In this document: one piece after another, positions 6,911-7,069 of the stretch | How the letters are laid out: every line of letters begins with the position of its first letter | Position numbering within the stretch: position 1 is the stretch's first letter | Assembly: GCA_964605145.1 (NCBI GenBank) | Contig: CAZSBG010000178.1 | Location: 1-7,069, forward strand | Length of the DNA: 7,069 bases | Reading direction: 5' to 3' | Source: CAZSBG01 sp964605145 | GTDB taxonomy: Bacteria > Zhuqueibacterota > Zhuqueibacteria > Thermofontimicrobiales > Thermofontimicrobiaceae | Position numbers and translations under genes: made by a program | Notes under the pieces: generated by a model | The model's input: only the letters and a program-made list of their open reading frames with translations | What the model was told of the DNA's origin: nothing | The model's database searches: none

Positions 6911-6949
6911 TCCCTCATCCCCGGCCCTTCTCCCAATGGGAGAAAGGAG
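6911..6949. repeat. Dispersed-type hairpin repeat (CCCTCATCCCC...GGGAGAAAGGAG)
   Basis: The sequence begins TCCCTCATCCCCGGCCC and contains TTCTCCC (6928-6934) pairing with GGGAGAA (6938-6944) around AAT; CC and GG extend the stem past one bulged A. Its strand asymmetry, C-rich on one side and G-rich on the other, stands out sharply from the A/T-rich surroundings. From memory, close variants of this C-rich arm plus CTCCC/GGGAG hairpin recur between genes in many unrelated bacterial genomes as a small dispersed element. I am fairly confident of that resemblance but cannot search for copies. Confidence 0.6.
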
Positions 6950-7069
6950 TTCAATAGAGCTTTAAGGAAGATAAAGAGAGTTAACGAATTTGCTATTTCT
7001 GAAGACAGAATCACGTAATAAATTAAACTTCGAGTTTTTGAGTCTGGTTTATTAAAGTCAAGTAAAAAG

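Larger units (their letters stand above)
6577..7069. other. Non-coding upstream region with inverted repeats, a promoter-like site and a dispersed repeat
   Basis: No convincing gene is found in these 493 bases. The longest open frames on the minus strand (ending about 6543 and 6712) have no ribosome site, no family resemblance, and run through obvious non-coding structure. Working left to right there is an imperfect inverted repeat (6627-6698), a short dyad (6712-6731), an A/T-rich stretch with a plus-strand promoter-like pair (6872-6900) and a C-rich/G-rich hairpin repeat (6911-6949). The region must contain the synthetase 2 promoter, but no clear minus-strand -35/-10 pair could be assigned. 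The last 120 bases show nothing recognisable. Confidence 0.6.

Noticed and set aside
6543..7014. Minus-strand open frames upstream of synthetase 2
   Set aside because: No ribosome sites, no similarity to any family, composition typical of A/T-rich non-coding DNA, and they pass through the hairpin repeat or overlap the synthetase start out of frame.
6905..7018. Rightward open frame through the repeat (ending at TAA 7016-7018)
   Set aside because: It has no ATG or GTG start with a ribosome site, and part of its apparent coding sequence is the repeat itself.
1..7069. CRISPR array, tRNA or rRNA gene, insertion sequence
   Set aside because: Looked for on both strands; no regularly spaced direct repeats, no cloverleaf with anticodon arm, and no transposase or terminal inverted repeats were seen.

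Overview
The window is a bacterial chromosomal segment of moderate G+C. Four gene loci lie on the minus strand, and a gene remnant sits on the plus strand at the left edge. A lipoprotein with a Cys lipobox, G-x-W surface-type repeats, a radical SAM enzyme and FAA1-type acyl-CoA synthetases would all fit a diderm of the wider Bacteroidota/Chlorobi/Calditrichota-type assemblage. That placement is a low-confidence impression from protein flavour only; no rRNA or marker gene is present.

Layout, left to right. Bases 41-241 (+) hold the C-terminal half of a VapC-like PIN-domain protein, with an in-frame stop upstream and no usable start. A strong hairpin terminator follows at 257-291. Bases 317-1363 (-) encode a 348-residue lipoprotein with an acidic linker, an unclassified middle domain and eight C-terminal G-x-W repeats. 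The 314-base gap at 1364-1677 holds a tandem heptamer repeat and the terminator of the next gene. Bases 1678-2688 (-) encode a radical SAM protein with a SPASM-like C-terminal cysteine set. Bases 2868-4664 (-) are an AMP-forming long-chain acyl-CoA synthetase gene with one amber codon (TAG) where its paralogue has Trp71; everything else in it is intact. Bases 4783-6576 (-) are the intact paralogue, which aligns without gaps at about 58% identity by hand count. Bases 6577-7069 hold no convincing gene, but contain inverted repeats, a plus-strand promoter-like sequence and a dispersed-repeat-type hairpin.

Transcription of the main block runs right to left: synthetase 2, synthetase 1, radical SAM, lipoprotein. 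The gaps are 118, 179 and 314 bases, with hairpins in the first and third, so this is a same-strand cluster rather than a tight operon. The two synthetases would activate fatty acids to acyl-CoA for lipid synthesis or degradation. The radical SAM protein has no visible substrate gene beside it. Nothing ties the lipoprotein to fatty acid metabolism beyond position.

I see no convincing new multi-gene system. The points most worth a second look are the isolated amber codon, the repeat architecture of the lipoprotein, and the repeat and hairpin elements in the two long gaps.
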